DNA of 32,381 nucleotides from Chitinophaga pinensis (lineage in GTDB: Bacteria; Bacteroidota; Bacteroidia; B-17B0; Aurantibacillaceae). The notes under the pieces were generated by a model. It did not search any database, was not told the DNA's origin, and saw only the letters and a list, made by a program, of their open reading frames with translations. A program made the translations under genes and the position numbers. The stretch is taken from assembly GCA_945887955.1 (NCBI GenBank), contig CAMCZO010000029.1, forward strand, positions 1-32,381, given 5' to 3'. Shown one piece after another: positions 15,983 to 25,072 of this stretch; position 1 is the stretch's first letter, and every line of letters starts with the position of its first letter.

Positions 15983-16651
15983 ATGAGTGAAATAATTCAA
16001 TTTAATAAAGTGGCTATTTTTCAGGACGAAAGAACTGTTGTTGGTGATTTAACTATAACTATAAATAAAGGTGAGTTTATTTATTTATTAGGAAAAACCG
16101 GCAGTGGTAAAAGTAGTTTTCTTAAAACTATTTATGGTGATTTATCAGTAAATGTTGGCGAAGCAAAAGTATTTGATTACGATTTAAAAAATTTAAAACA
16201 AAAAGACATTCCATATTTAAGACGAAAATTAGGTATAGTATTTCAAGATTTTCAATTATTAGGTGATAGGACAGTTTTTGAAAATTTACGCTTTGTGATG
16301 AAAGCTACCGGTTGGAAAGAAGATCCTAAAATTAAAGAAAGAATTTATGCGGTTGCAAAACAAGTTAATTTAGAAGGCAAAGAAAATAAAATGCCTCACG
16401 AACTTTCGGGTGGAGAGCAGCAAAGGGTAAGTATTGCCAGAGCATTGGTAAACAATCCTGAATTAATTTTAGCCGATGAGCCAACAGGTAATTTAGATCC
16501 TGATTCATCCGAAGAAATTTTAATGATATTAAAAGGGCTTAGTCAAAATGGTTGCGCAGTATTATTTGCAACTCACGACATGTTGGTGTATAATAAGTTT
16601 AAAGCACGAACTTTGCTTTTTGAAAATGGAAAAGTTTTAGAAAAAAATTAA
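15983..16651 (+). CDS. ftsE: Cell-division ABC ATPase FtsE-like
   Basis: A 222-residue ABC ATPase: Walker A GKTGSGKS (37-44), Q-loop VFQDFQLL, signature LSGGEQQ (141-147), Walker B LILADEPTGNLD (161-172) and the H-loop ATHDM. The length and the RRKLGIVFQDFQLL segment are characteristic of FtsE, which drives peptidoglycan-hydrolase activation with FtsX at the divisome. ftsX is not adjacent here, which is usual in Bacteroidota. A paralogous lipoprotein-release or export ATPase (LolD/MacB type) is the alternative. The gene is divergent from the TPR operon. Its stop codon shares two bases with the stop of the convergent peptidase gene (TTAA at 16648-16651). Confidence 0.82.
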   Translation: MSEIIQFNKVAIFQDERTVVGDLTITINKGEFIYLLGKTGSGKSSFLKTIYGDLSVNVGEAKVFDYDLKNLKQKDIPYLRRKLGIVFQDFQLLGDRTVFENLRFVMKATGWKEDPKIKERIYAVAKQVNLEGKENKMPHELSGGEQQRVSIARALVNNPELILADEPTGNLDPDSSEEILMILKGLSQNGCAVLFATHDMLVYNKFKARTLLFENGKVLEKN

Positions 16652-18339
16652 ATATTTTGGTATTCTTGTTTCACAAAAGCCATTAATTCTTTTATATAAT
16701 CTGGGCTAAAATCAAATTTAATTCCTGCAGTTTCGTAAATTTGAGGTATCGATTTAGTATATCCCAATGCTAATGCTGCCTTATATTGTTCAACAGCTAT
16801 TTTTGCATTCGTTTTATAGTTTCTCCAAACGGCAATGGCTCCAAGTTGAGCAAAACCATATTCAATATAATAAAAAGGAACTTCATATAAGTGCAATTGC
16901 ACTTGCCATCGGCGTTTTAAATTGTTTTCTAATCCATTATAATTAATTATCTGGCTACCAAAATCATTCATAATAGTTTGCCAAGACTGATAGCGATCTT
17001 CTATGGAATGATTTGGGTTAAGATAAATCCAATGTTGAAATTTATCAATAGCAGCAATCCATGGCAAAGTATCCATGACACTCTCTAATTGCTGTCGTTT
17101 AGCTCGTTTTAATTCTTCTTCAGTATCAAAAAATACGTCCCAATGTTCCATGCTAATTAACTCCATACTCATACTAGCTAATTCTGCAACTTCGCTTGGT
17201 GGCGATTTAAAATCAACTAATTCTAAATTAAAATTTAAAAAAGAATGGATTGCATGACCGCCCTCATGAACCATTGTCACTAAATCGCGGTGCAATCCAA
17301 CAGAATTCATAAAAATAAAAGGAACATCTGTCTCATATAATGGATATTGATAGCCACCGGGCGCTTTTCCTAATCTACTTTCTAAATCTAGGCGATTTAG
17401 TTTTTGCATAGTATCGATACATTCTCCAAAAAAAGGATCTATTTTATTAAAACATTTTATAGTTTTATCAATTAATTCTTGAGCGCCATTAAAAGGTTTT
17501 AATGGGCTTAATCCTTCCTCATCAACTGATGTGTCCCAAGGCCGATAATCTTCTAAATTTAATTTTTCTTTGCGCTGCCTGTCATTTTCATTAATTAATG
17601 GGACCGCATATAGTTTTACTGCTTCATGAAAATTTAAACAATCTTGAACTGAGTAATCAAAACGTGCTAAAAATTGATGTTTATAATCACGGTAATTTTT
17701 AAAACCTGCATTTAACGACACTTGATGACGAAGAGCTATTAATTGAGTAAATAAATTGTTTAAAGCGTCTTCGTCTTTGGCGCGTCTATTTTGAACTAAA
17801 TGATATACTTCTTCGCGAACATTTCTATTTAGATCTTTTAAAAAAACACCCGCTTTTTGTAATGTTATTTTTTCTCCTTTGTATTCAATACTTTGAGCGC
17901 CATTTATTTCTCCAAATTGCTGTTCAAGCTCTTGAAGTTTAGTATTTAAAGGGATATTTTCTTCGCGAAATAAATCGATGCTGTTTTTTATTCCTCTTAA
18001 ATAAATACCGTAGCCTGTTTTTGTTAGTTGATTTATAAAAGGAGAATTAATTATTTTTTTATTTAAATCGTTGGCAACCGGCGAGATATTAGGTTCTATA
18101 TTTTGAACAAAATCATTAAAGTGATCTCTTAGCTCTGTATTTGTTGTGTCGCATGTCATTTTAATATAGCGCCAAGCCATGTTTTCGCTAACCACTGCTC
18201 CAAGTTCATTATAGTCTAGTAACCATTTTTCGAGCTCGTTTTGCGAGTTAATTTCTCGCTGTTTTAATTCTTCAAAGTAAGGGGAAAGTAATTCCCAAGA
18301 AGTAATGCTGAAGTCTGATTTTAAAATTTGACGTTTCAT
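16648..18339 (-). CDS. M3-family oligoendopeptidase (PepF-like)
   Basis: A 563-residue zinc metallopeptidase of the thimet-oligopeptidase (M3) clan. The active site is VHEGGHAIHSF (HExGH at 358-362), followed by SPPSEVAELASMSMELI, which supplies the third zinc ligand glutamate. The N-terminal helical half and C-terminal LYEVPFYYIEYGFAQLG (substrate-binding tyrosines) are family features. It is a cytoplasmic enzyme with no signal peptide, likely degrading short peptides. It is a single gene without clear operon partners. The 190-nt gap to the next gene downstream of its start (18340-18529) is AT-rich with no feature I can support. Confidence 0.93.
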   Translation of the reverse strand: MKRQILKSDFSITSWELLSPYFEELKQREINSQNELEKWLLDYNELGAVVSENMAWRYIKMTCDTTNTELRDHFNDFVQNIEPNISPVANDLNKKIINSPFINQLTKTGYGIYLRGIKNSIDLFREENIPLNTKLQELEQQFGEINGAQSIEYKGEKITLQKAGVFLKDLNRNVREEVYHLVQNRRAKDEDALNNLFTQLIALRHQVSLNAGFKNYRDYKHQFLARFDYSVQDCLNFHEAVKLYAVPLINENDRQRKEKLNLEDYRPWDTSVDEEGLSPLKPFNGAQELIDKTIKCFNKIDPFFGECIDTMQKLNRLDLESRLGKAPGGYQYPLYETDVPFIFMNSVGLHRDLVTMVHEGGHAIHSFLNFNLELVDFKSPPSEVAELASMSMELISMEHWDVFFDTEEELKRAKRQQLESVMDTLPWIAAIDKFQHWIYLNPNHSIEDRYQSWQTIMNDFGSQIINYNGLENNLKRRWQVQLHLYEVPFYYIEYGFAQLGAIAVWRNYKTNAKIAVEQYKAALALGYTKSIPQIYETAGIKFDFSPDYIKELMAFVKQEYQNI

Positions 18340-18529
18340 GGCTATTTTTTATAATTAAAAGAATAATTCCATTAATTAATTTTTATAGCAGTGAAATTAA
18401 TCAAAATAGTCTAATTTATTTTTTTGAGATTAATCTGGATAGATTTTTAAAATAAAATAGTAAGCCCAATTATTAAAATTGATAAAAAAATAAAAAAATT
18501 TAAATGCCTTATTTAATTAATTGAACTAA

Positions 18530-19933
18530 TTATAGAATGGCTCTAAATAATAAAAACAAACTTCCAGAAAGAATAATAGTAACAGGAAGTGTTAAAATCC
18601 AAGTTAGTGCAATTGTTTTAATGGTTCCTTTTTGTAAATTTTTTAGACCTTTTTTTGCAACCATTGATCCAGCAATACCAGAAGACAGCATGTGGGTAGT
18701 TGAAACTGGAACGCCATAAGCAGAGGCCACACCAATTCCCATTGAAGCGACTAATTCGGCACTAGCGCCTTGAGCATAGCTCATGTGTTGTTTACCAATT
18801 TTTTCGCCAATTGTTTTTACTATTCTCTTCCATCCTACCATGGTGCCTAAACCTAAACATACCGAAATAATAATGATAACCCAAGATGGGGCATATTCAA
18901 CAAGTTTTTTACTGTCTTTAATTTCTTTAATTATTATTGTTTTATCTTTTGAACTAATTGCAAAATTTTGACTTTTTAATAGTTTCTCGGCTCCTTTGGT
19001 AATTTTTACCACATCTTTTCTTAATTCAAAGCGATTTTTTATAGCAATATCTGATGAAAACATTGCGGTACCTATGTTTTGATTAAAATGCGCCGAATAT
19101 TTTTTGATTTGATGATATTGTTTTTTTTCGTCTGACCCAAATTTAGAAGTATCACTTTTTAAAACGATTGAGTTAATTGAATTTATATACGCTTTCTCAG
19201 ATTGCAAGTTTATCGAATTATCTAAAGCAAATTGACCTGGTAAAACCGCAATTAAAATCATCATTAATAATCCAACCCCTTTTTGTCCATCATTTTGCCC
19301 ATGAAAAAAACTTACTAAGCCACAGGTTGTCCATAATAATAATCTAATCCAAATAGGAGGAACTTTACCAGGTATAGGTTCTTTGTAAATCGTTTCGTTT
19401 TTTATTAATCTCTTAAATAAAAACATCATCAAAATCGATACCGAAAAACCTGCTAAAGGAGAAATTAATAAAGCTAATCCAGTGTCTTTTGCTTTATCCC
19501 AATTTACAGCATTTAAACCGTAATTTCCTGGTAAAAAATAAAAAGCTAAACCAATGCCCAAAATAGAACCAATTATTGTATGCGAGCTAGAAGAGGGAAT
19601 ACCAAAATACCAAGTTCCAAAATTCCAAATAATAGCACTAAGTAATAAAGCCAAAATCATTGCAATTCCGTGATAAGGATTTGTGTCTACTAAGGCGTCC
19701 ATTGGTAATAAATTTACTATGCCCATGGCAACTGTTATACCTCCTAACATAACGCCAGTAAAGTTTAATAAACCACTATAAACCACTGCTACCGTTGGCT
19801 TCATAGAATTAGTGTAGATAACTGTTGCTACTGCATTTGCAGTATCATGAAACCCATTAATGAATTCAAAAAAACAAGCGCATAAAAGACATAAAATTAA
19901 TAATACGGTAAGCGTTGTATCTAATCCAAACAT
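18530..19933 (-). CDS. Inorganic phosphate transporter, PiT family
   Basis: A 467-residue polytopic symporter. Both inverted PiT signatures are present: GFHDTANAVAT (27-37) in the first half and FFHGQNDGQKGVG in the second, along with the re-entrant GIPSSSSHT and GVPVSTTHMLSSG segments. A hydrophilic insertion (about 235-345) separates the two repeats, longer than in E. coli PitA but seen in Bacteroidota. It imports phosphate with H+ or Na+. The adjacent truncated porin gene (20004-20477, same strand, upstream) suggests the ancestral unit was an outer-membrane porin plus inner-membrane Pi transporter. No DUF47 accessory gene is seen. A good promoter lies just upstream. Confidence 0.95.
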   Translation of the reverse strand: MFGLDTTLTVLLILCLLCACFFEFINGFHDTANAVATVIYTNSMKPTVAVVYSGLLNFTGVMLGGITVAMGIVNLLPMDALVDTNPYHGIAMILALLLSAIIWNFGTWYFGIPSSSSHTIIGSILGIGLAFYFLPGNYGLNAVNWDKAKDTGLALLISPLAGFSVSILMMFLFKRLIKNETIYKEPIPGKVPPIWIRLLLWTTCGLVSFFHGQNDGQKGVGLLMMILIAVLPGQFALDNSINLQSEKAYINSINSIVLKSDTSKFGSDEKKQYHQIKKYSAHFNQNIGTAMFSSDIAIKNRFELRKDVVKITKGAEKLLKSQNFAISSKDKTIIIKEIKDSKKLVEYAPSWVIIIISVCLGLGTMVGWKRIVKTIGEKIGKQHMSYAQGASAELVASMGIGVASAYGVPVSTTHMLSSGIAGSMVAKKGLKNLQKGTIKTIALTWILTLPVTIILSGSLFLLFRAIL

Positions 19934-19957
19934 ATTTTTTGTTTTAATTTAGCTAAT

Positions 19958-19985
19958 CAAAAGTATTTTTTTAAAATATAAGCAA
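19958..19985 (-). promoter_or_regulatory. Bacteroidota promoter for the phosphate transporter
   Basis: On the minus strand TTG (19985-19983), a 17-bp spacer and TACTTTTG (19965-19958) match the TTG/TAnnTTTG pattern. The expected leader is about 20 nt. It lies between the truncated porin and the transporter, so the transporter does not depend on read-through from the broken gene. Confidence 0.6.
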
Positions 19986-20003
19986 TGTTAAGTTAATATT
20001 AAG

Positions 20004-20477
20004 TTAAAAATTAAGTTGTGCCTGTAAGCGGTTCTCAAAACCATAAGGCACTTTACTCTGTCCAATTCTGAAACGGAATTCATGTTTTTTATCAAGAGAA
20101 ACATCGAAATAAGCATCTCTTAGTTGTCCGAAATGCAAACTAGTTGAAGATGCAGAAGATGCAAAATCGGGCTGTATATAAAAATAAACATTATCGCTTA
20201 GTTGTCCAAAGAAAATTATACGCATACGTCTTATAAAAAAGCCCTGTTTGTTTCCTATCGATTTATCGCCCTGTTCGCTAACCAAATCAGAATTGCTTTC
20301 AAAAAGGCGATTATTTCTTACTTGAGTATACCCTCTGATGGTTATTTTATCAGACCAATGTGCTTTTTTTTCTTCGACTTTTGGAAACTCGGAAACTATA
20401 GTTTTTGGAATACTATCTTGTGATTGTAAATTTAATATCAAGAAAAGTAGAACTAAAAGTAGAGTGATTTTATTCAT
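20004..20477 (-). pseudogene. Truncated phosphate-selective porin (OprO/P-like), N-terminal third
   Basis: A 157-residue product with a signal peptide (about 1-19, ending LQSQ). It reads ITIRGYTQVRNNR, then FFIRRMRIIFFGQLSDNVYFYIQ, then DAYFDVSLDKKHEFRFRIGQSKVPYGFEN, the diagnostic start of Bacteroidota phosphate-selective porins. Full-length members have about 380-420 residues, with another dozen barrel strands. Here the frame stops directly after FENRLQAQLNF, and only 70 AT-rich bases with no coding similarity separate it from the phosphate transporter, so the remaining two thirds are deleted rather than frame-shifted. A barrel this short should not fold. I call a pseudogene; a functional short form is unlikely. 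Confidence 0.75.
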
Positions 20478-20669
20478 ATGTAAATTAATTATTAATTATT
20501 TACAAATAAAATCAATCTAATTAATTAAATTATTGCCTTAATGTTAATTAATTGTTAATCGTTAAGTAAAAGTTAATAAATTTTTACTTCGTATAAATAA
20601 TTTTAAATAGATAAAATAATGTGATTTTTTATTGAAGCGGGATAAAAGCTATTAATTAAAAGCAAAAAA

Positions 20670-21674
20670 TTAATTATCCCCTAAAACTTTTAACAACTCA
20701 TCTAATTTTGGTGTTAAAATAATTTCAGTTCTTCGATTTTTCTTTCGTGCTTCGGCTGTTTTAGAGTTATCTAATGGCGCAAATTCTCCGCGCCCAGCAG
20801 AGGTAATTCGTTGCGCATCAATTTTTGCATTGTCAAGCATTATTTTTGTAACTGAGGTGGCTCTCATCACGCTCAAATCCCAATTATCTTTAATTTCGCC
20901 AGCACCTTTCATAGGCACATCATCTGTATGGCCTTCCACTACAACATTAATATCTGAGTTTTGCTCCAACACTTTTGCTACATTTTTTAAAGCTTCAATT
21001 CCTTTATTTTCTACATTAATTTTTCCGCTCGCAAATAATAAACTTTCATCTAAACTTACATAGACTTTACCATTTTTTTGAGTAATAGTTAGTCCTTTAT
21101 TTTCAAAATTAAACAAAGCATCGCTTAATTTTTTTCTTAGATCGGCAACGGCTTTATCTTTATTTTTTAATATTTCCTCTAACTCATTCACTCTAATCTC
21201 TCGTTTTTTTAATTCTTCGCCTAATGTTTCTACCTCTTTTTGTTGAGAATTTAAACGTGTTTCAAAATTCCGCAAAACATCTTGTCGCTTTAACAACTCT
21301 TCTTGAGTAATTTGTAAATCGTTGCTTAGTTTAGCATTGTCTTTTTCTCCGCTACTTATTAATTTATTTAAACGTGTCATTAATTTTTCATTTAACGCGT
21401 TTACTTTTTCAAACTTTAAATTTAAACTTCTTAAACTAGACCCAATAATTGTGGTGTCTTTTTGTAAAATCGATAGTGATTTTTGTTCTTTTGAGTTTTG
21501 TTCTTTAAGCTCTGCAAACTTTGCCTCAACTTCTTGGGCCCCTTTTTTAATAGACGACAGCTCGCTTTCGCAACTTTTCAGCTTTAACTTAGACTCATCT
21601 AATAACTTAGCGGGCACGCATGAACTTATAGCGGCAATTACTAAAATGTAAAGAATAGATTTATATTTTATCAT
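20670..21674 (-). CDS. OmpA-family lipoprotein with long coiled coil
   Basis: A 334-residue protein with a lipobox-like ISSC (Cys19). Residues about 28-185 are a charged heptad-rich coiled coil. Residues about 205-325 form an OmpA/MotB-type peptidoglycan-binding domain: LLFASGKINV, VVVEGHTDDVPM, WDLSVMRATSVTKIM, RITSAGRGEFAPLD and KNRRTEIIL, including the NRR arginine and TD/L residues that hold diaminopimelate. It probably tethers the outer membrane to the cell wall across the periplasm. It is transcribed on the minus strand, downstream of the T9SS protease with a gap of 125 nt, and no promoter was recognised with confidence. Confidence 0.9.
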   Translation of the reverse strand: MIKYKSILYILVIAAISSCVPAKLLDESKLKLKSCESELSSIKKGAQEVEAKFAELKEQNSKEQKSLSILQKDTTIIGSSLRSLNLKFEKVNALNEKLMTRLNKLISSGEKDNAKLSNDLQITQEELLKRQDVLRNFETRLNSQQKEVETLGEELKKREIRVNELEEILKNKDKAVADLRKKLSDALFNFENKGLTITQKNGKVYVSLDESLLFASGKINVENKGIEALKNVAKVLEQNSDINVVVEGHTDDVPMKGAGEIKDNWDLSVMRATSVTKIMLDNAKIDAQRITSAGRGEFAPLDNSKTAEARKKNRRTEIILTPKLDELLKVLGDN

Positions 21675-21799
21675 ACTATAAAATTATAACATTGAATAGT
21701 AGATATAAAGCAGAAAAAAAATGTTTATTAACAAGGAAATTAACTTAAAAAAAGTCAATTTTGATTATGCGCAATAAACCAATTAATTAAACTGGTGAT

Positions 21800-24112
21800 T
21801 TAGTCTTTTATAATTCTGTAAACTCCTTGTTTATTATCGTTAGATATATTTAAAAAATAAACCCCTTTGTTTAATGAAGCTAAGTTTAAGTGATCTTTAA
21901 TTTCTGTTTTATTAAAATAATTTGTTTGAAAAATAATTTCACCAAGTAAGTTACTAAGCTTTAAATTGGTAATTCTATCTGCATTTAAATTTCCAACAGC
22001 AAAATTAAAATCATTTTTAAATGGATTAGGCCATACACTTAAGCCTATCGGATTATTGCGAGATAAATTATAAACCCCCACATCTCCATTGCCGGGATTA
22101 TCGGTAGAAATAGTAAAATTATTATTACCAATATCATAAAATACATTGCCAATACTCTCAATTTTAATGCGGCAAGTATTATTTGTAGCAGCTAAAGTAG
22201 GTACTAATATGAGTTCTGCGCCATCGTTTGGTGTTGAATTTACTAAAACACCATAAGTATTTCCGCTATTATACGAAATTAATATTCTAACCGAATCGCA
22301 GGCAATTGGGGATTGATCTGTTCCTCCTAAATCCCACGTAATGGTTTGAAGAGTATTTACATTCCACACTATATTTGAAATATCTGGATAAGTTACAAGA
22401 AAAGGTCCTAGATTGTCAATAGTAATGTTGCTAATGCCATAACAAACGCCGCCGCCACCCATTTTGTTGTCTCGAGCAGTTAATCTAAACTGCAATGTTT
22501 GTGGCGTGGTAGGCAGATATTCTCCTTGAGTTGAGGTATAATTACCTAAAGCCACCACGCTTACTTTTGGAAAATAACGAATAGGGCTAGCTATTGGAGC
22601 ATATGAACGAAAATATGGTCTAGTTCCTGAATTCCAGCTACTGGTGGTCACGCCAGGATCCGTCTCTTCCCATGAATAAGTAAGGGGATCTATATCTGGA
22701 TCAATTGCAGTTCCTTTTAAAACAAAAGGGGTAGAAATAGGAATGGTATAGTCGCCCGTACCTGAAACTAAAGGTGGATTATTGCCAGTAGTAGAAGTTA
22801 TGGCACATGAATTTCCTGAGCCATGCGTAAAATTAACTATCTCATCAAAACTTATGGCATGAAAATATGGAATGCTATTGTTCCCTAAATTATCACTTCC
22901 ACCACAAATGCCTGCATATGCCATAATGGTTATGCCGCTTCCTGGCTCAACAGAAGTAGCAGCATTTCTATTTCCACTACACGAACCGGTTCCTGCATTA
23001 AATGTATGGTTTCCGCCAAATTGATGTCCGATTTCGTGAGCAACATAATCAATGTCGTATGGATCTCCTACCGGACTGGGGCTCCCAGTTATTCCCATGG
23101 CTTTATAATTATTATTACAAACTCCAAAAACAGCTAAGCCGCCGCCGCCTGTGCTAAATGTGTGACCAATATCATAATTAGCAGCCCCTATATTGGCATT
23201 TATTACTAATTGACTTTTATTAAGTAGTGAATTCGGATTGTTATTATCATTTGTTGTAAATGAATTAGATGCGGCACTAGGATAAATTACTAAAGTTGTG
23301 GTGGGCACCAAAATTAATCTAACCGAAATTTCTTTTTCGTAAACACCATCTACTCGATTAACGCTGGTAACTATTTTTGAAAGTGTTTGGGCTATAGTTG
23401 GGGCAGCTAATCCTGTTGCCGCATTTGCATATTGTTTTGTACAAGCGATGGCTAATCGATAAGAACGTAACTCTTCGCCTACACAAATTGCAGGAGTGGC
23501 CACATTTGATTTGGAACTTGTTTTAGTGGACTCTGGTTTGGGTGCTTTTTTTTGATAGTTGCCTTCTAATACTAATTCAGCCTCAGGTAATATTTGAGAA
23601 GGGTCTTTTTTAAAATCAGCTGTATAATAAACAATATAATCTTCTGTGTTTCCTATACAATAAGGATCAATAAAGAAATCACCATTAATTGATAAAACCA
23701 TTCCATGAAATCCAAATTCAGTTAAATCTAATTTACCATTCGCATACGGGTCGTCTATCCCTTTTATGCTGTATGTTTTAATATTAGGAAATGCTTCTGA
23801 TAATTCTGGCATCATAATCGGACTTTCGACTACTTTAAATTTTTGAATAGTTCCGTTTGGCAATGGCAAACTAATAATACAATTGCTTAAATTAATAGTG
23901 GTGTTTTTTTCATTAGGTGATTGAATTAATTTTAATTTTAATTCATTACTTTTTAACTGAAAAGTGGTGTATTTTTTTGGGATTATTTGTCTTTTACCAC
24001 TTATTTGAATCTCAGATTCTTTATAGAATTTCCAGAAATTATCTACAACATTTTGTGCATTTAATATAAAATTAAATGAAAAAGAAACAAGAACTAAAGT
24101 AATTTTTTTCAT
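21800..24112 (-). CDS. T9SS-secreted reprolysin-like metalloprotease
   Basis: A 770-residue secreted protein starting at the MKKITLVLV signal sequence. A start 66 nt further upstream would overlap nadK and delay the signal peptide, so I reject it. A propeptide-like region (to about 200) precedes the metzincin catalytic domain with VAHEIGHQFGGNHTF (zinc histidines at about 359, 363 and 369) and the Met-turn TIMAYAGIC (about 397). A beta-rich region (about 440-660) follows with Ig/fibronectin-like strands (PLVSGTGDYTIP and NIVWNVNTLQTITWDLGG). The C-terminus (about 685-770) is a type A T9SS sorting domain: LSVWPNPFKNDF, then LKLSNLLGEIIF, and LNKGVYFLNI near the end. Export through the Sec pathway and then T9SS is therefore expected, with attachment to or release from the cell surface. 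Confidence 0.92.
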   Translation of the reverse strand: MKKITLVLVSFSFNFILNAQNVVDNFWKFYKESEIQISGKRQIIPKKYTTFQLKSNELKLKLIQSPNEKNTTINLSNCIISLPLPNGTIQKFKVVESPIMMPELSEAFPNIKTYSIKGIDDPYANGKLDLTEFGFHGMVLSINGDFFIDPYCIGNTEDYIVYYTADFKKDPSQILPEAELVLEGNYQKKAPKPESTKTSSKSNVATPAICVGEELRSYRLAIACTKQYANAATGLAAPTIAQTLSKIVTSVNRVDGVYEKEISVRLILVPTTTLVIYPSAASNSFTTNDNNNPNSLLNKSQLVINANIGAANYDIGHTFSTGGGGLAVFGVCNNNYKAMGITGSPSPVGDPYDIDYVAHEIGHQFGGNHTFNAGTGSCSGNRNAATSVEPGSGITIMAYAGICGGSDNLGNNSIPYFHAISFDEIVNFTHGSGNSCAITSTTGNNPPLVSGTGDYTIPISTPFVLKGTAIDPDIDPLTYSWEETDPGVTTSSWNSGTRPYFRSYAPIASPIRYFPKVSVVALGNYTSTQGEYLPTTPQTLQFRLTARDNKMGGGGVCYGISNITIDNLGPFLVTYPDISNIVWNVNTLQTITWDLGGTDQSPIACDSVRILISYNSGNTYGVLVNSTPNDGAELILVPTLAATNNTCRIKIESIGNVFYDIGNNNFTISTDNPGNGDVGVYNLSRNNPIGLSVWPNPFKNDFNFAVGNLNADRITNLKLSNLLGEIIFQTNYFNKTEIKDHLNLASLNKGVYFLNISNDNKQGVYRIIKD

Positions 24113-24161
24113 GCTAAATTTAAAGTTAAAAATAATTTTTAATGTAATAAAATTTGTTTTT

Positions 24162-25040
24162 TTATTGTCTTTTGTCAATTCCCCACATCATTTTATTTCG
24201 AAGCGTAGTAAAAAAATGTTGTCCTTCTAATGCAATTAAATTTAGTCTGAAATCAGCCTTTTTAATTGTTATTTCGGAACCCGTTGGAACTTGTGCGTTT
24301 CGCGAATCAAGCGAAATGTTAAAATTATCACTTCGGCCACTTACCTTAAAACTAATTTGTTTATTATTTGAAATTACAATGGGCCTCACTGTTAAGTTAT
24401 GCGGGGCAATAGGTGTGATAATAAAATTGTCTGAATCAGGTATCATAATTGGTCCACCACAACTCAAAGAATATGCTGTAGATCCAGTTGGAGTAGCTAC
24501 AATCAATCCATCAGCAAAATAAGAATTTAAAAATACACCATCTATATAAGTATCTATATTAATCATGGCGCTACTATCTTTTTTATGAATAGTAAATTCG
24601 TTTAAGGCATAATTAACTTCACCAAAACAATTATTGCAGCCCGAAATCTCTATTAATTCTCGTTTATCGAGCGTAAATTTTTCTTTTAATAAAAGTTGGA
24701 TCGATTTTTTTAAATCGTTGGTGTTAACCGAAGCTAAAAATCCTAATCTGCCTGTATTTACTCCTAACAAAGGAACCCCTGATTTTTTTACCAAGTCAAT
24801 AGTTTCTAATAAAGTGCCATCTCCTCCCAAAGAAATAACATAGGATGCTTTTGCGATTAATTCTTCTGAATTTGAAAAAGTTTCTAAACTTAAGTTAAAT
24901 TGATAGGTTTTTTTTATGAATTGGTAATAGGGTTCGAAAATAATTAAATCGACACCTTCGTCTTTCAATAATCGATATATATCTTCAATATAATTAGAAT
25001 GATCGTGGTTTGAAGAGCGTGAATATATGGCTATAGTCAT
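24162..25040 (-). CDS. nadK: NAD kinase
   Basis: A 292-residue ATP-NAD kinase making NADP+. It has the GGDGT motif (72-76, catalytic Asp74), the NEFTIHK segment that binds NAD, PTGSTAYSLSCGGP (the second conserved NadK box), and LTVRPIVI, all in order. The length is typical. It follows selD on the same strand after 21 nt, and this short gap contains a good TATCTTTG element ending 4 nt before the ATG, so it can be transcribed independently of the selenium genes. Confidence 0.96.
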   Translation of the reverse strand: MTIAIYSRSSNHDHSNYIEDIYRLLKDEGVDLIIFEPYYQFIKKTYQFNLSLETFSNSEELIAKASYVISLGGDGTLLETIDLVKKSGVPLLGVNTGRLGFLASVNTNDLKKSIQLLLKEKFTLDKRELIEISGCNNCFGEVNYALNEFTIHKKDSSAMINIDTYIDGVFLNSYFADGLIVATPTGSTAYSLSCGGPIMIPDSDNFIITPIAPHNLTVRPIVISNNKQISFKVSGRSDNFNISLDSRNAQVPTGSEITIKKADFRLNLIALEGQHFFTTLRNKMMWGIDKRQ

Positions 25041-25044
25041 TAAA

Positions 25045-25072
25045 CAAAGATAAGAAATATTTTATTCCTCAA
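25045..25072 (-). promoter_or_regulatory. Bacteroidota promoter for nadK, near-leaderless
   Basis: On the minus strand TTG (25072-25070), a 17-bp spacer and TATCTTTG (25052-25045) match the consensus; the -33 part lies in the 3' end of selD. The -7 element ends 4 nt before the nadK ATG (25040), so the mRNA should start at or next to the start codon. Confidence 0.6.

Noticed and set aside
24113-24178. Longer start for the T9SS protease at 24178
   Set aside because: It would overlap the end of nadK and put 22 charged/polar residues before a proper signal peptide that begins with MKK.
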